Shown here in pieces: positions 24,556 to 36,738 of a stretch of DNA of 64,000 nt. The position numbers and the translations under genes are program-made. Below the pieces are notes generated by a model, which was given only the letters and a program-made list of their open reading frames with translations, had not been told where the DNA came from and searched no databases. Within the stretch, counting starts at the first letter, position 1; each line of letters opens with the position of its first letter. The stretch lies in the NCBI GenBank assembly GCA_963969495.1, contig OZ018318.1, positions 173,898,294-173,962,293 on the forward strand, read 5' to 3'. This stretch comes from Ceratothoa steindachneri. Lineage: Eukaryota; Arthropoda; Malacostraca; Isopoda; Cymothoidae.

Positions 24556-24791
24556 AGACAAAAATCATCAGAATAAACAAGCTTTTAAGGTACGCTTCTC
24601 AAGCTCGATCGAGACTATGAAAGAGAGAGAAATTAATAGGGAATTCAAAGGACAAAGGACAGTTGAGGCAAACATTCGGCAAACATACAATGTATAAATC
24701 TTTCATGAACGCGAAAGAATTATGAAAGGAATCCAACAAACCGTATAAAACAGAAAAACAGGTAATTTTTCTTCGGAAATGTTATTTCCTA

Positions 24792-24825
24792 ATTCGCAGA
24801 TATTCCGTACAGGGGTGAGATTCCC
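24792..24825 (-). repeat. fragment of the same SINE
   Basis: TTCGCAGATATTCCGTACAG and GGGTGAGATTCCCA repeat the 3' part of the tRNA-derived repeat 340 bp away; the A-box half is missing. Confidence 0.55.
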
Positions 24826-27800
24826 ATTAATTTTGCTCTCTTTTATAGTCCCACTCGACCATGCGAAATATACCGATAAAATATACTCAATTCAAAATAA
24901 ATGTTACGATATAAAGAATCAAATAGGATACTCATTATCATTATAAGGGTTAATGACTGATCCTAGAATCTTTTGCCCTTTTTTTGCTTTTGAAATAGGT
25001 CAACTCCTGGTGTCCTTTCTTAAATATTATCTTAGACCATCACGAGTTTAATACACTAAGAAATTGGTTGTAACAAGAATTTCGACGGAAATGCTCATGC
25101 TTATGTAATATGCTTGAATTTTCAGTAAATGTTAAAATTTAACGAAGATAAAGGTCTAGATAAAGTGTATCACAATTTAGCGAAATGCTTTTAACGCAGG
25201 TCTTTATAAAGACTTGTTTCAGCTAAACGTCAGTGAAAATGAGCGACTATAATTAAATAGAATGAAGATTGCATGAAATCTATAGCAATAGATTAGTTGT
25301 AAATCGAAATAGATCATCGCCGGAGCGGTTACTAATGCTTTTGTCAGAGATCTGTTTAATTCGGAACTTAATATATATAATCTATCTTGACATGGTCTTA
25401 TGTAATGTTTATCTATTTGATCTTCCTCGAAACTCATTACTAGTGCAAATTACATTAGAATTGCAGAAAAAATTTATAACACTTTGAAAAGTGCAATGAT
25501 GGGATAAATGGCAAATACAATTAAACTTGGAAAAGGCTCATTAAAGCAAATACATAGGAATGATTTTTTCCGAAGAGATTACAAGATGACATATCAAAGT
25601 TTAAAATGACTCGGCATGAAAAATGTTTTAATTCTCTTAATCCCAAGTGATCGGAAAAATTCAAATCAATCTACTGTAGCTTCACAAATTACAAATAGGG
25701 TTCTTTTTCACACAACTGGTTATCTGTTTACAGAAATAAGATATTGATCTTCCATCATAAGAGGCACTTGTACAACATGATTTTCAATGTGCGCTACAAT
25801 TCTACTCTCTTCGTATATAAAGGACATTGTAAAGTGGGAACGCGTCTAGTGACAAGCCATGAAATAAATTCCTGCACGTAGAAATAGATCGTCTGAAAAA
25901 CCTATTCATTGACATCAAGATACTGTTAAAGGACGATAGCTATCTGCGGAGTCACCTTAACGAATTATTACAAATTCTAAATGGGTTGAAAAATGTAAAA
26001 TATAACTCAATATTAGCACTCTATAACCATATCCTGACTAGAATTAGGGTTACAATAGAGTAAACAAAGGGTTTATCACTTAAAAACTAAAGTATATCAT
26101 TGCTTATAAAATACCACAGACATAGAATAACAAACTTTCCGAGACTGGAGTTTAGGGCTTTTCCTGTTCTCTAATTTTGTCTAATTAGATGCCACTGTCC
26201 TTAAAATGGACAAACTTAATGGAAATTATGATGCAAATATCCAATACTGTGTCAATCTGAGGGATTTAGACGAAAAGAACAGATCATAAACTTCGAAAAT
26301 ATCTATGGTATAATTTAGCCTTAAATGAGTTAAGGAACATCAGTTTAAAGTAAGCAAATGTAAAAAGGTATATTGGTATAATTATGCACAAATGTGTCCC
26401 GCACTAACAAGAAATTACTTGGGATGATGTAAAAAAATTATTCTTTCGGTCATTCAGGAATCTAGAAAATTCTTAATAAGTTTTAATTGCATTCAGCTAG
26501 AACTTAAATATTTGTCCTGTATTGTATGATCTTGGGCCAATTGAACATAACCAACGAATCTCGAAATAAAAGCCTTTATGCCGTACACAACTACAAATAA
26601 TAAAGCCCATATCACCCTCCGTGTTGCAGCGAAGTGGAAAAGTTAGGAGGAAGCGGAGAACAAAAATTCTCTTCGGAGTGAATAACAAAGGGCCTTTAAT
26701 TGAATTACCAAAGAATGAAAGGAGTAATTAAAGAGGGCTCTCCTCTCCTAGCAATAAAAGATAGATCGGTTCAAGAACAGGCGTGAATAAAACTAAAATA
26801 AGGAGAAAGGAGGAAATAAATGAGAAGAAATAAAAGTACAATAGAGAATAGAAAGAAAGGGAATAAATAGAAATGTTGATTTGGAGAAGACATACTCATA
26901 TATCTACAGAAGAAATGAAATTACAGGAAGAGAATAATAAAATATTGAGAATATATGTAAATGGAATAAAATAATTCTAGGAAAAAGTATTATAAATGTA
27001 ATGAGGAAAGAATATAAAGGTGAAATGGTATAAAAATATATAGAAAAAGTAAATTTTTTCCCGAAATTTTACTTAGGGAAATAATACATAAAATAGGCAG
27101 AACCTTAATCATAGATAATCAACAAAATATAATATATTCTTTCATTAACGAATGAAATTTAATGTTTTGACATTCCCATTTCAAGCTTTTTTTGAGAAGA
27201 ATTTAATTTTCATCTTTTATTTCCAGAAAACCCAATTTCCCTCAGAAACAAAAATTTAATTTGCCTCTTGCTCTCTTCTTTCCCCCCTCAAAAAAAAATG
27301 AAGACACTAATTTGTTTTGCCAGGAACCAATTTCAATCCTGTATTTTGAATATGAGCTGTTTTTTAGCCCCGAAAAAGGGGTCTGGAATTATTTTCGAAA
27401 ATAGTTATTTATGCTACAATTGTTAATTAACATATAAAAAATATAGAGGTTTTTCAGAATTTAGTTTATACTATTATGACAAAAACTTTGATCATTAAAG
27501 ATTTTTTTCTGATTGACCTCCAGGTTATGGCATTCCATAATGATGACGACCAAATTTTTTCACCGAAAAAAGATTAAAATGTGCAGAGCCTTATTGTCCA
27601 TTCCAATTCATGAAAAAGACATGTTTGAAATATGAACGAAATATACTTGTTGTTTCTCATCCTTTTGTGCCATAAAAACACCGTCAAATGTACGTTTGCA
27701 TGTTTTAGGACATTGTGGAAACTTCACCTAAATAAGGCACAGTGGGTATGTTCAGTCAGCGGATGGATGTTCTTATTTCATTCTGCTTTGTCGCATTTGT

Positions 27801-28449
27801 ATCGATCTGCCGTTCGAAATGGATGCCATTCCTAATCTTCTGCCTTCGTGACGCTAATGACTGAGGGACGTTAAACTGATAAAAATTTATTAGATTTGGA
27901 CGTTTCTGAAGTTGCGGCCCGGTCTCGAGAAAGCTACAGTTAAAATTCTTTTTCTATATTTGCACACTATTGAGTTCAAAATTCCAGCATTTAGAAATAC
28001 TTAATAATAATTTGTATGAACAAATTTTTTAAATATTTACAATTATTTAGTAATTAAAAAATATAAATCACAAGCTCAGAAAATTTAAGCTTCGTTTTTT
28101 TCTAATTTCCATTGACAAATTTCATGGGAGAAAAAAATTATTTCGTTTATACAAAAGGAGGAAGAGATGTGGAAGTGAAGGTAAAACCATTGAGGTTTCA
28201 CTAAAATATTTATTTTATTTAGGTGTTTAAGACGAGAAACTGAAAAAATAAATTATTTTAGTTGACAAGGTTGAGAGAGTTAAGCGAATAAGTATGGATT
28301 TGATTATTCGTAGAATATAGTAGGAAATATGTTGTAATATTATAAACCAGCCATTTTTAACGGGAGAAAGATGGACTGAAGGAGGCTATAAATCAGTTCT
28401 AGGAGAATCATTTAACATATTTAGAGCTACGTTAAGTTAATTGGTTGGT
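24826..28449. other. AT-rich DNA, nothing recognised
   Basis: Only short open frames without family resemblance. A/G-rich stretches near 26700-27050 are low complexity. Confidence 0.5.
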
Positions 28450-29250
28450 TAGTCCTAGCTGGAAGCAGGAAAGCTTCTTGGCCAAGTTAAGACTTGGAAA
28501 GGTTACATGGCCAAGTTATGCATAGGAAAGGTAGCTGAGCAGAGTTATGCCTAGCAAAGGTTATTATACCTAGTTAGGCCTAGGAAAGGTTACTTAGCAT
28601 AATTAGGCAGAGGAAGGTTACTTGGGTTATTCAAGACTAGGAAATGTTACCCAGACTAGTTAGACCGAGGAAAGCTTACTTAGCCTAGATATGCGTAAGA
28701 AAATTTACTTGGCAATGTTAGTCACTGGAAAGGATACTCAGCCTAGTTTTTCCTAGGAAAGGTTACTAGCCCGGTTAAGGGTAATAAAGGTACCTATTCA
28801 TAGTTAGGCTTTGGATATGTTACCCTTCATAGTTCGCCTACGGACGATTATTTGGCCTTGTTATGCCTTAGAAATGTTATTTTTCCTAGGTAAACTAGGG
28901 AAATTTACTTGACCTTGAAATGTCATTGAATGATTGCTTGCCTTATTTAATCCTTGAGAAATTTGCATTGGCTAGTTAGGGCTAGAAACGCCATTTTGCG
29001 AATTTATGCCTAGTAAAGTTGACTTTGCCTATTTAATCCGATAAAATGTTTAATGTTAGGATAAGATAATTTACAGGGATTTGTTAGATCTACGAAAGTT
29101 TACCAGCATAGTTAGGCATAGGAAAGGTTACTAAGCCTAGCTAGACGAAAGAAAGCTTACTTTGAATAGGTTCCTAATCCTAGTTACTTATAGGACAAAA
29201 AATTTGCATAGTTAGGCTTAAAAGAAGTTACTTAGTGTAGTTCGACCTAA
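28450..29250. repeat. degenerate tandem repeat, period 28-29 bp
   Basis: About 27 diverged units related to GGTTACTTAGCCTAGTTAGG plus CCTAGGAAA. Unit starts near 28501, 28530, 28559, 28589 and 28617 show the spacing. Divergence increases towards the right, so it is an old minisatellite array. Confidence 0.85.
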
Positions 29251-31847
29251 ATTTAATCAGAGACGGATTAAATATTTGCGCGTATGAAATGTGTAAATTA
29301 CTAGCAGATTTTTCTCGCTATGAATCGAGGCTGGCTGAATTAGAGTGTTCTAAAGCCTTAATCGAAAAGTGAGGTCAAACTTCAGCAAAGCACAATTTAA
29401 CTCTCTCACTGTTTCATTTGTAATTGTTCATGAATATAATGAAATATTTAGTGTCCATTATTACACAAATACTGAGTAAGGTTTAGAACATTGGGCAGAA
29501 ATAACATGAGTGGAAATATTTCTTCCCAATATTGCAAAAGCAAGTACGGTATTAACTTGCCGCGAATCGTAAAATATTAAATCCAATGCCATCCTGTTGA
29601 TCCTTCCCTCTCCTATGGTTTGAAACATAGCTTACAGGACACATCCTCCTGACATGGGGATGTATCTGCGCAAGATGCCTAAATTTAACGCTCATTAAAT
29701 TCAAAAGTTTGAGCAAACGATCAAAAGAATTTGACTGAAAATAAATGGTCCACATTCATTTGCTTGAATGTGGAAAAACGTTATTTAGTCAATCACTACC
29801 GAAGTGGGGCGTCAAGAAATGGTAACCTGGCGAAAGCTATTTGAAGGGAAAAAGGATTGTCCAGGAGAAAACAAAAAATTCTTTTACGTTGGCGAGGTCG
29901 AAGATGCCCTGAAAATTCTCAACGAGGCAACCAGATACTCGGATCTTTGAACATCCACTCTCCTTTTTATTATTCTTTGCTAGGAAGGGAGGCATTTTCA
30001 TCCTTTTCTCTACCTTTCATGAAGCGGTCACAATGCTTGACGGAGCAGCAGGTACTTCTTCTCTCCCGAAATCGGAGCGAGTCTATCTGTTTTGTCACTT
30101 TTCCTTTAGGAATCTTTCGCCCTGACACAATGATCCACATACTTGAAGCTATCCCTTTCTGGAAGGGCGCCTTGGTCTCATTATTATGGTGCCATTTCTT
30201 GTAAAATTATGTTTTCTTCGGGATATTTCTCTTCTAGTAGTCGTGGATCCCATATGGGACTTACCTGGACAGATGTTCTATACGAGGGCAGATTTTGCTG
30301 ACAATAAACTGTCGCTAATCAGAAGGATTGTCTTACTTGCAAAAGCACGAGCTTTGAATGTAAAATCTGATACACCGAATCTTATAAAGCATTAGGGCAT
30401 TTACTTGACATTTAAAATATATTTTCTGTGGTATAACCTAGCAACTAAAATTCAGGCCTAGCATAAGCACGGATAATAAAGTTGAAATTTCAAGTATTCT
30501 GTTTCAACCTCTTTTCAACGGCGGCAAGTTGACCACTGGTTATATAATATGTTCTGTAAAATTTCACTTTCTTTAACTTCACTACTTTCGTTACAAATCT
30601 CTCAGAACCCATTTTTTTGTGGAGATGCCAAGTTGCTTTTTAATTTTATCTTCAAGGAATCTTAATTGATTTAAAAGATGGCACCTGGGACATATGATAA
30701 AAATATTTGTATGTAAAACGCATCATCGCGGCCTCGTTGATCTCATGGGAGCAAAGATGCGTCTTTCTTCATTTGCTTGCACGCCCAATTTTAAGCCTCT
30801 TTGAGTAGATCCTCAGGAAAATCAGATGAAGAGGAAAAAGTTGGGTTCCATTAAAGTTCAGTTATCCTTAACCATAAGCTCAGAAATTTTTAACACATGG
30901 TGTGCCAAGTATATTAGAAAGTCTTATAGTACCAAAATATTCCCTCTTCTCTATTTATGAGCCGGACGAGTTAAAGACCTGCTTTGGGGCAGTTCAGTTA
31001 TCTCTAGTAGATCATTGAATCCAATAGACTCTGATCCACGTCTATCCTCATGTCGAAGCACACTAGGTTTTGTTTTCTAGGACCAAGACCAAGCCATTGT
31101 ATTTCAGCCGCTGTCTTAAGAATTTACCCAAACCTTACCAATTTCTAAATCTGGCTCGCCTAGACCTGGTAGACCTGCACTACTTTGGCCTTGTCTTTGA
31201 CCGACCAGTACCATGGGTGACACACTTACAAATCCTCGTATGGGTGAAATAGAAATGATTACACATCTGGATGTACGATTTCATACTTTTCTTTTAAATG
31301 TCAATTGCAGATAGTAGATTCTATGAAATTCCTGGTCCCTGGGTGGTAACTGGTGTCTTTCCCACCTCTTCTTTGGAAAGACGTAAATTATACTCACCTT
31401 ATGTTATGCACACTGCACTGCATGATGCACTTGTTGAACGTAATCGTGGGTTCACCCTTTCTCCCAGTAACCAAATTCTCTTATACACCTGCGGTGGGTC
31501 TCTGCGTTTATAATGTCAACGAGAGACGCCAATTATCACCTAAAGCGTTCTCATTTTCTGCAACTTTATCGTTTTACAATAAGGCGCAACCATCTCTACC
31601 TTCGAAAAGGCAGGCAAAAGTGCTACCATATAATTTAGTACTAGTGTACCAAAACCTCCATCCCCCATTATGTTGGATCATCAAATGAAATCGTAGCATG
31701 CAAGTAAATAAGCCCGCATACTTTTAGAAGGCAAACCAACCTACACTCCAAATTGGAAAAACTAAAATAAGCAGCAAATTTCAACAAATATGCTTTTTAA
31801 CCTAAACTTGCAAAACTCTTTACAGGGCTATTACAAGACAGCATTTA
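29251..31847. other. no recognised feature
   Basis: Short open frames (for example 29857-30204 and 31353-31688 plus) match nothing I know. A small perfect hairpin, TCCACATTCA with a 6-base loop, lies at about 29749-29774. Confidence 0.45.
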
Positions 31848-31852
31848 TGACT

Positions 31853-33293
31853 GTAGGGGAATGGTCACTCCCTCCCCCCCCCCGTTCACTCTTGGTGCAG
31901 TTACAAGGCGGTTACCGCAAAGACATACATCGAAGGCATCGGCGAGGTCAGTGCTTAACCACAGCGTGGCACAACTCGGTGCCATGAAAGACCCTAAAGG
32001 TCAAAATGTAAGATCTCCCCGAGGGGAGTGAGATCCAGTTTAACGTCAAATAAGAAATTGAAGACATGTTTCTCCCAATCTCGAAGGCTAACGAGGAGCC
32101 AAAGTTTGACTTCGTGGGAAAAACCGTTGGCTAAAAGAACTCTCCTGGGGCCGTCCTCAAGCCTCTTCCTCCCCCCTTACCACTCCCCCAGGGGGGTGAC
32201 GAGGTATAAATGAGGAACTCTGAAAAAAATCAAGGTAGTATACGTCAGTCTCTAGGCAAGAAAGTCTTGGGATCAAACCGAACTACCGAGACTGGAGAGG
32301 TAGTTTACTTGGGTCCCTAGACCAAGAAGTACCCTGCAAGAAAGGCAGGGCTACCTACCTTAAGGGCCTAAGAAGAAGCTCATCCTCGAGCTAAGTCCCT
32401 GGTTATCAAACCAAACGATAAGTTAACTTTGTTAAGTTCAACTTACTCTCGCCAGAGAGACTCCTCATATCCTGGTGAACCTTAAGCACCAGAGGTATTC
32501 CTCGTCCTTGAGAAATTAAGAAAAGAAGAAGGAAAAGGCTCCTCCTCGAGCTCGTTACTCGGTGGCCACACCGAACTTTAAGTAACTTATTCTCGCCAGA
32601 GAAACCCCATTCCGTTATCCTCGCCCTGTATAGAAGACCCTCCACGAGTTCAGACCTCGTCCATAAGGAAATAAGTAACGAAGGAGAAAAGCTCCTCCTC
32701 AAGCTCGTTACTCGGTGGTCACACCGCACTCCAAGTTAACTTGATTTAAGAACCAAGTTCGACTCACTCTTGCCAGAGAGACCACGACTGCCTAGGTGAT
32801 GCATAAAGCACCGTATTGTTTCTCGTCCTTCAAGAACCCCCCCCCCCCCCTCCTGAAAGAACGTGTGGACCCCCAGCTGCCTCCCGCGCCCAAAACAACC
32901 GTGTGATCACGCTCATCTACATCTGGCCGGTGGCACGCGTCGAGAGTAAATAACATTTCTGAGGCCTTTAAACTCCACATGAGTCCGTAAGCCTAATTCT
33001 TATATTATTTTTGTGTGTAGAGAAAACGTTAACCAATTTTTGTGGGTAAACTAATTTAATTGATTCTTGTTTAGGATAATATTCAGAGTATTGCTGTAAT
33101 CAATGTTTAGAATGTTGGGTATTCAATGGTTAAAGATAAAATATTATGTTTATTTTGTGAATTAGTAGGCGTTTCTTTTATATCCTTACGTGTTTCGGAA
33201 CGGCTCTGTTCATTAAGATATCAAGATATCCATATATATTAGACACGCTTAGCACTCTTAGAATAGAACAAAAAGGGAGGGAATTCTACGACA
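31853..33293 (+). repeat. 5' LTR
   Basis: 1441 bp. It carries a TATAAA (32205-32210) with a TCAGTC about 40 bases on, so transcription probably starts near 32246. It contains a C-run at about 32837-32850 that is shorter in the other LTR. Confidence 0.95.
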
Positions 33294-33302
33294 TAAATAA
33301 AA

Positions 33303-33320
33303 GTTGTGTCAGGTTTGTAG
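33303..33320 (+). other. candidate primer-binding site
   Basis: GTTGTGTCAGG lies about ten bases after the LTR. It partly resembles the GGTGTCAGAAGTGG-type site used with leucine tRNA in some gypsy elements. The match is short, so this is weak. Confidence 0.35.
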
Positions 33321-33607
33321 GTTGTTATTAGAAAGAACCCAGCAGTGTCTAATTAAGAATGAGCCCACACGTAAAGGAATATCATTTTAGGAATAAGAGA
33401 ATAATTGACGAGATGAAAATTGGTAGAGTTAGGGGTGGTAACAATCTAAAGGTAATTGGTAGGTCAAGTGGTAAATTTGTTGTCGGGAGTGGTATTTCAA
33501 TCAGCATAGTAGTGGGATTAAGGGTAAGTTATGCTGAGCGCTACCTGGTGAGTGGTAGCATAATTACCTGAGAGTACAGTAAGGAAAATTCGACAGACCA
33601 ACACAAA

Positions 33608-34942
33608 ATGGATCCGGTCGAAAGATTCTACCTACAAGCCCAAATTCTGGGATTTGAAGGCGATGATATGGATGCCTACATTCTTGAAGAATTGAGAATA
33701 CAAAGAGAAGAAGAAGAAGAAATAATAGAGTTTGATAGAAAGAGGGAAAATAGAAAAAGAGAAGTGAAAAGAGAATGCGAAGCAATAAAAATACGGAGAG
33801 ACATAAAATTAGAGAGAGACAGAATACAGGGAAAAATAGAAAGAGAGGAAAGAAGAATGCTGAGAGGAGGTAAAACAAGCGAAAGAATAATACTGTTGAA
33901 AAGAGAAGCAGAAGAATTCGGAATAAAGATAGAAAGGGAAGATGAGGAAAGGAGAATAAAGATGAAACGAGAAGATGATGAAAGAAAAATAAAGAGAAAC
34001 CTGGAAGATGAAGAAAGAAGAACCCGACGGGAAAATTAAATAGCGAAAGCAGAACAAGAGGCTGAGGAAAGGAGAATGAAGAGGGAAAAAGAACGTGCTC
34101 AAGCTGAAAGAGAAGAGAGAGAAGAAAAGGAAAGATTGCTCGCACTCGAAAGATCACCTATCGAGAATCTGATAGAGATCGAGGAAGTAGTAGCCCGGCA
34201 TGAATCTAAGAAAGGACCATCGAGGGAAACCCAGCCAAATGGGGTAACGATGGAAGAAGTAGGAAGTAGAGACGAGGTACCAGCATGTGTACCTAAGGAA
34301 TAACCTACGAGGAGAACCCAGCCAAATGGGGTTATCAGGGAAGAAGTAGGAGGTAGGGTAGAGGTGCGAGCAGGTGTACCTGAGGAACTACCTACTGAGA
34401 GAAGTGAGTCAAATGAGTTGACAAGCAAGGAGGAAAGAGGTGCTATTGCAATGCACCCAGGTAGGACTAGTCAAATGCTAGACGCGGATGAGTATCCCCT
34501 ACCCCTAGTAGTCTCCTTCCCGATCGGAACGTCCACGGAGTTACCGCTAAATCGCCAAGTCGTAGTGAGCGCTACGTTCATTAACGACCTCGCAGGAAAA
34601 AGTTTTCTCGATCCCCAAAGATCGAACCTAGACACGATCTTCCCGTGTCCCTGGTTAAAGGAGAGCTACGGGACCTACGCTCCCATCAATTATGCCCCGC
34701 TGCAACAGGCCGCTCTAGCCATTATGTTCAATTTAAAGGTAGTCAAGTACCATAAGAAGGGTAATTCGAGTAAGTTGAAATACGGCTACCATTTAGTAAC
34801 ATACTGGGGTAGACTCAATAACCCGGACGCCCGACTCAGGCGCGGTAAAGTATTGGTCTTAGAGCACCATTTTAGGATCAGCTACATCAAAGGAGCCGAT
34901 AAAGTACAGCTGCTCTATAGGTGGAGACGAAAAACCATTTAG
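33608..34942 (+). pseudogene. Gag-like coiled coil fused to RNase H end, two in-frame stops
   Basis: One frame of 445 codons, broken only by TAA at 34037-34039 and 34301-34303. It starts MDPVERFYLQAQILGFEGDD, as in arthropod gypsy Gag proteins, then about 150 residues of highly charged Glu/Arg/Lys sequence that must form a coiled coil. Next comes a roughly 30-residue unit repeated twice (TQPNGV...EEVG...VP). The last 70 residues match the end of the gypsy RNase H domain: PLQQAALAIMFNLKVVKYH, then ARLRRGKVLVLEHHFRISYI and KGADKV. A deletion has joined gag to the end of pol without losing frame. Particle assembly would be the original Gag role; catalysis is impossible. Confidence 0.8.
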
Positions 34943-35304
34943 GGTTATTTCAGTACCTAATGAGGATGAAACCATGCTTTCATTTGTTGTACGTGTTAAT
35001 ATTTATCGGTATGATTTAAGTTCTCAAAAACTTAGAAATGTAAGGAAGTAGCCCTTTTTGTGTTTTTTTTTGTAGGTAATCGACGAATTAAGGTTTTTTA
35101 ATTTTATGTAAAATTATAAATCGAGTATGTCTAGTTCGACACATTGCCTGTGTAAACGCGCGCGAGGGCGTACATGTGTAAGGAAACCTAATGTATGAGA
35201 GGGCTCAAGAAATACAACTTTGCTAATCTTGACTAGGTTGAGAAAGTTGTTTTGAGTTCCCGGCAGCATCCCCCCTCCCCATTAAGTTCTTTGATGGGAG
35301 GTGT

Positions 35305-36733
35305 TGTAGGGAAACGGTCATTTCCCCACCTCCCGTTCACTCTTGGTGCAGTCACAAGGCGATTACCGCAAAGAAATCCGTCGAAGGCATCGGCGGGTTC
35401 AGTGCTTAACCGCAGCGTGGCACAACTCGGTGCCATGAAAGACCCTAAATTTCAAAATGTAAGATCTCCCCCAGGAAAGTGAGATCCAGTTTTACGTCAA
35501 ATAAGAAATTCGAGACTTGTTTCTTCCAATCTCGAAGGCTAACGAGGAGCCGATGTTTGACTTCGTGTGGAAAACCATTTGGAAAAAGAACTCTCCTGGG
35601 GCCGTCATCAAGCCCCTCCCCCCCTTACCACTCCCTCAGTGGGGTGACGAGGTATAAATGAGGAACTCTAAGGAAAGTCGAGGTGGTATATGTCAGTCTT
35701 TAGGTGACGAAGTCTTCGGATCAAACCGAACTACCCAGACTGGAGAGGTAGTTTACTTGGGTCGCCAGACCAAGAAGTACCCTGCAAGAGAGGCAGGGCT
35801 ACCTACCTTAAGGGGCTAAGAAGAAGCTCATCCTCGAGCTAAGTCCCTGGTTATCAAACCAAACGATAAGTTAACTTTGTTAAGTTCAACTTACTAACGC
35901 CAGAGAGACTCCTCATATGCAGGTGCACCTTAAACACCAGGGGTATTCCTCGTCCTTGAGGAATTAAGAAAAGAAGCAGGAAAAGGCTCCTCCTCGAACT
36001 CGTTACTCGGTGGCCACACCGAACTTTAAGTAACTTATTCTCGCCAGAGAAACCCCATTCCGTTATCCTTGCCCTTGAAGAAGACCCTCCACGAGTTCAG
36101 ACCTCGTCCATAAGGAAATAAGTAACGAAGGAGAAAAGCTCCTCCTCAAGCTCGTTACTCGGTGGTCACACCGCACTCCAAGTTAACTTGATTTAAGAAC
36201 CAAGTTCGACTCACTTTCGCCAGAGAGACCATGACTGCCTAGGTGATGCATAAAGCACCGTATTGTTTCTCGTCCTTGAATACCCATCCCCCCCGGAAGA
36301 ACGTGTGGACCCCCCAGCTGCCACCCGCGCCCAAAACAACCGTGTGATCACGCTCATCTACATCTGGCCGGCGGCACGCGTCGAGAGTAAATAACATTTC
36401 TGAGGCCTTTAAACTCCACATGAGTCCGTAAGCCTAATTCTTATATTATTTTTGTGTGTAGAGAAAACGTTAACCAATTTTTGTGGGTAAACTAATTTAA
36501 TTAATTCTTGTTTAGTAAAATATTCAGAGTATTGCTGTAATTAATGTTTAGAATGTTGGGTATTCAATGGTTAAAAATAAAATATAAGTTTATTTTGTGA
36601 ATTATTGGGCGTTTCTTTTATATCCTTACGTGTTTCGAAACGGCTCTGTTCTTTAAGATATCAAGATATCCATATATATTAGACACGCTTAGCACTCTTA
36701 GAATAGAACAAAAAGGTGGGAAATTCTACGACA
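35305..36733 (+). repeat. 3' LTR
   Basis: 1429 bp, matching the 5' LTR over its whole length with scattered substitutions and small indels. TATAAA at 35653-35658. A purine-rich GATGGGAGG lies just before it, a plausible polypurine tract. Confidence 0.95.
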
Positions 36734-36738
36734 ATGAC

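Larger units (their letters stand above)
31853..36733 (+). mobile_element. LTR retrotransposon, internally deleted (Ty3/gypsy type)
   Basis: Two long direct repeats enclose a 2011-bp interior. Each repeat starts TGTAGGG and ends ACGACA. The five bases before the first (31848-31852) and after the second (36734-36738) are both ATGAC, a perfect target duplication that fixes both ends. The interior has one Gag-like frame that runs into the end of an RNase H domain. Protease, RT core and integrase are missing, so it must have used enzymes from a complete relative. Confidence 0.95.

Noticed and set aside
29749..29774. Perfect 10-bp hairpin TCCACATTCA
   Set aside because: Short palindromes of this size are not rare in this much AT-rich DNA, and no neighbouring element explains it.
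30720..30770. Possible tRNA-like sequence
   Set aside because: No A box/B box pair with correct spacing and no acceptor stem.
33564..34157. 197-codon hydrophobic minus-strand frame resembling membrane segments
   Set aside because: It is the antisense of the Glu/Lys/Arg-rich Gag coiled coil; antisense of GAA/AGA codons gives Phe/Leu/Ser.
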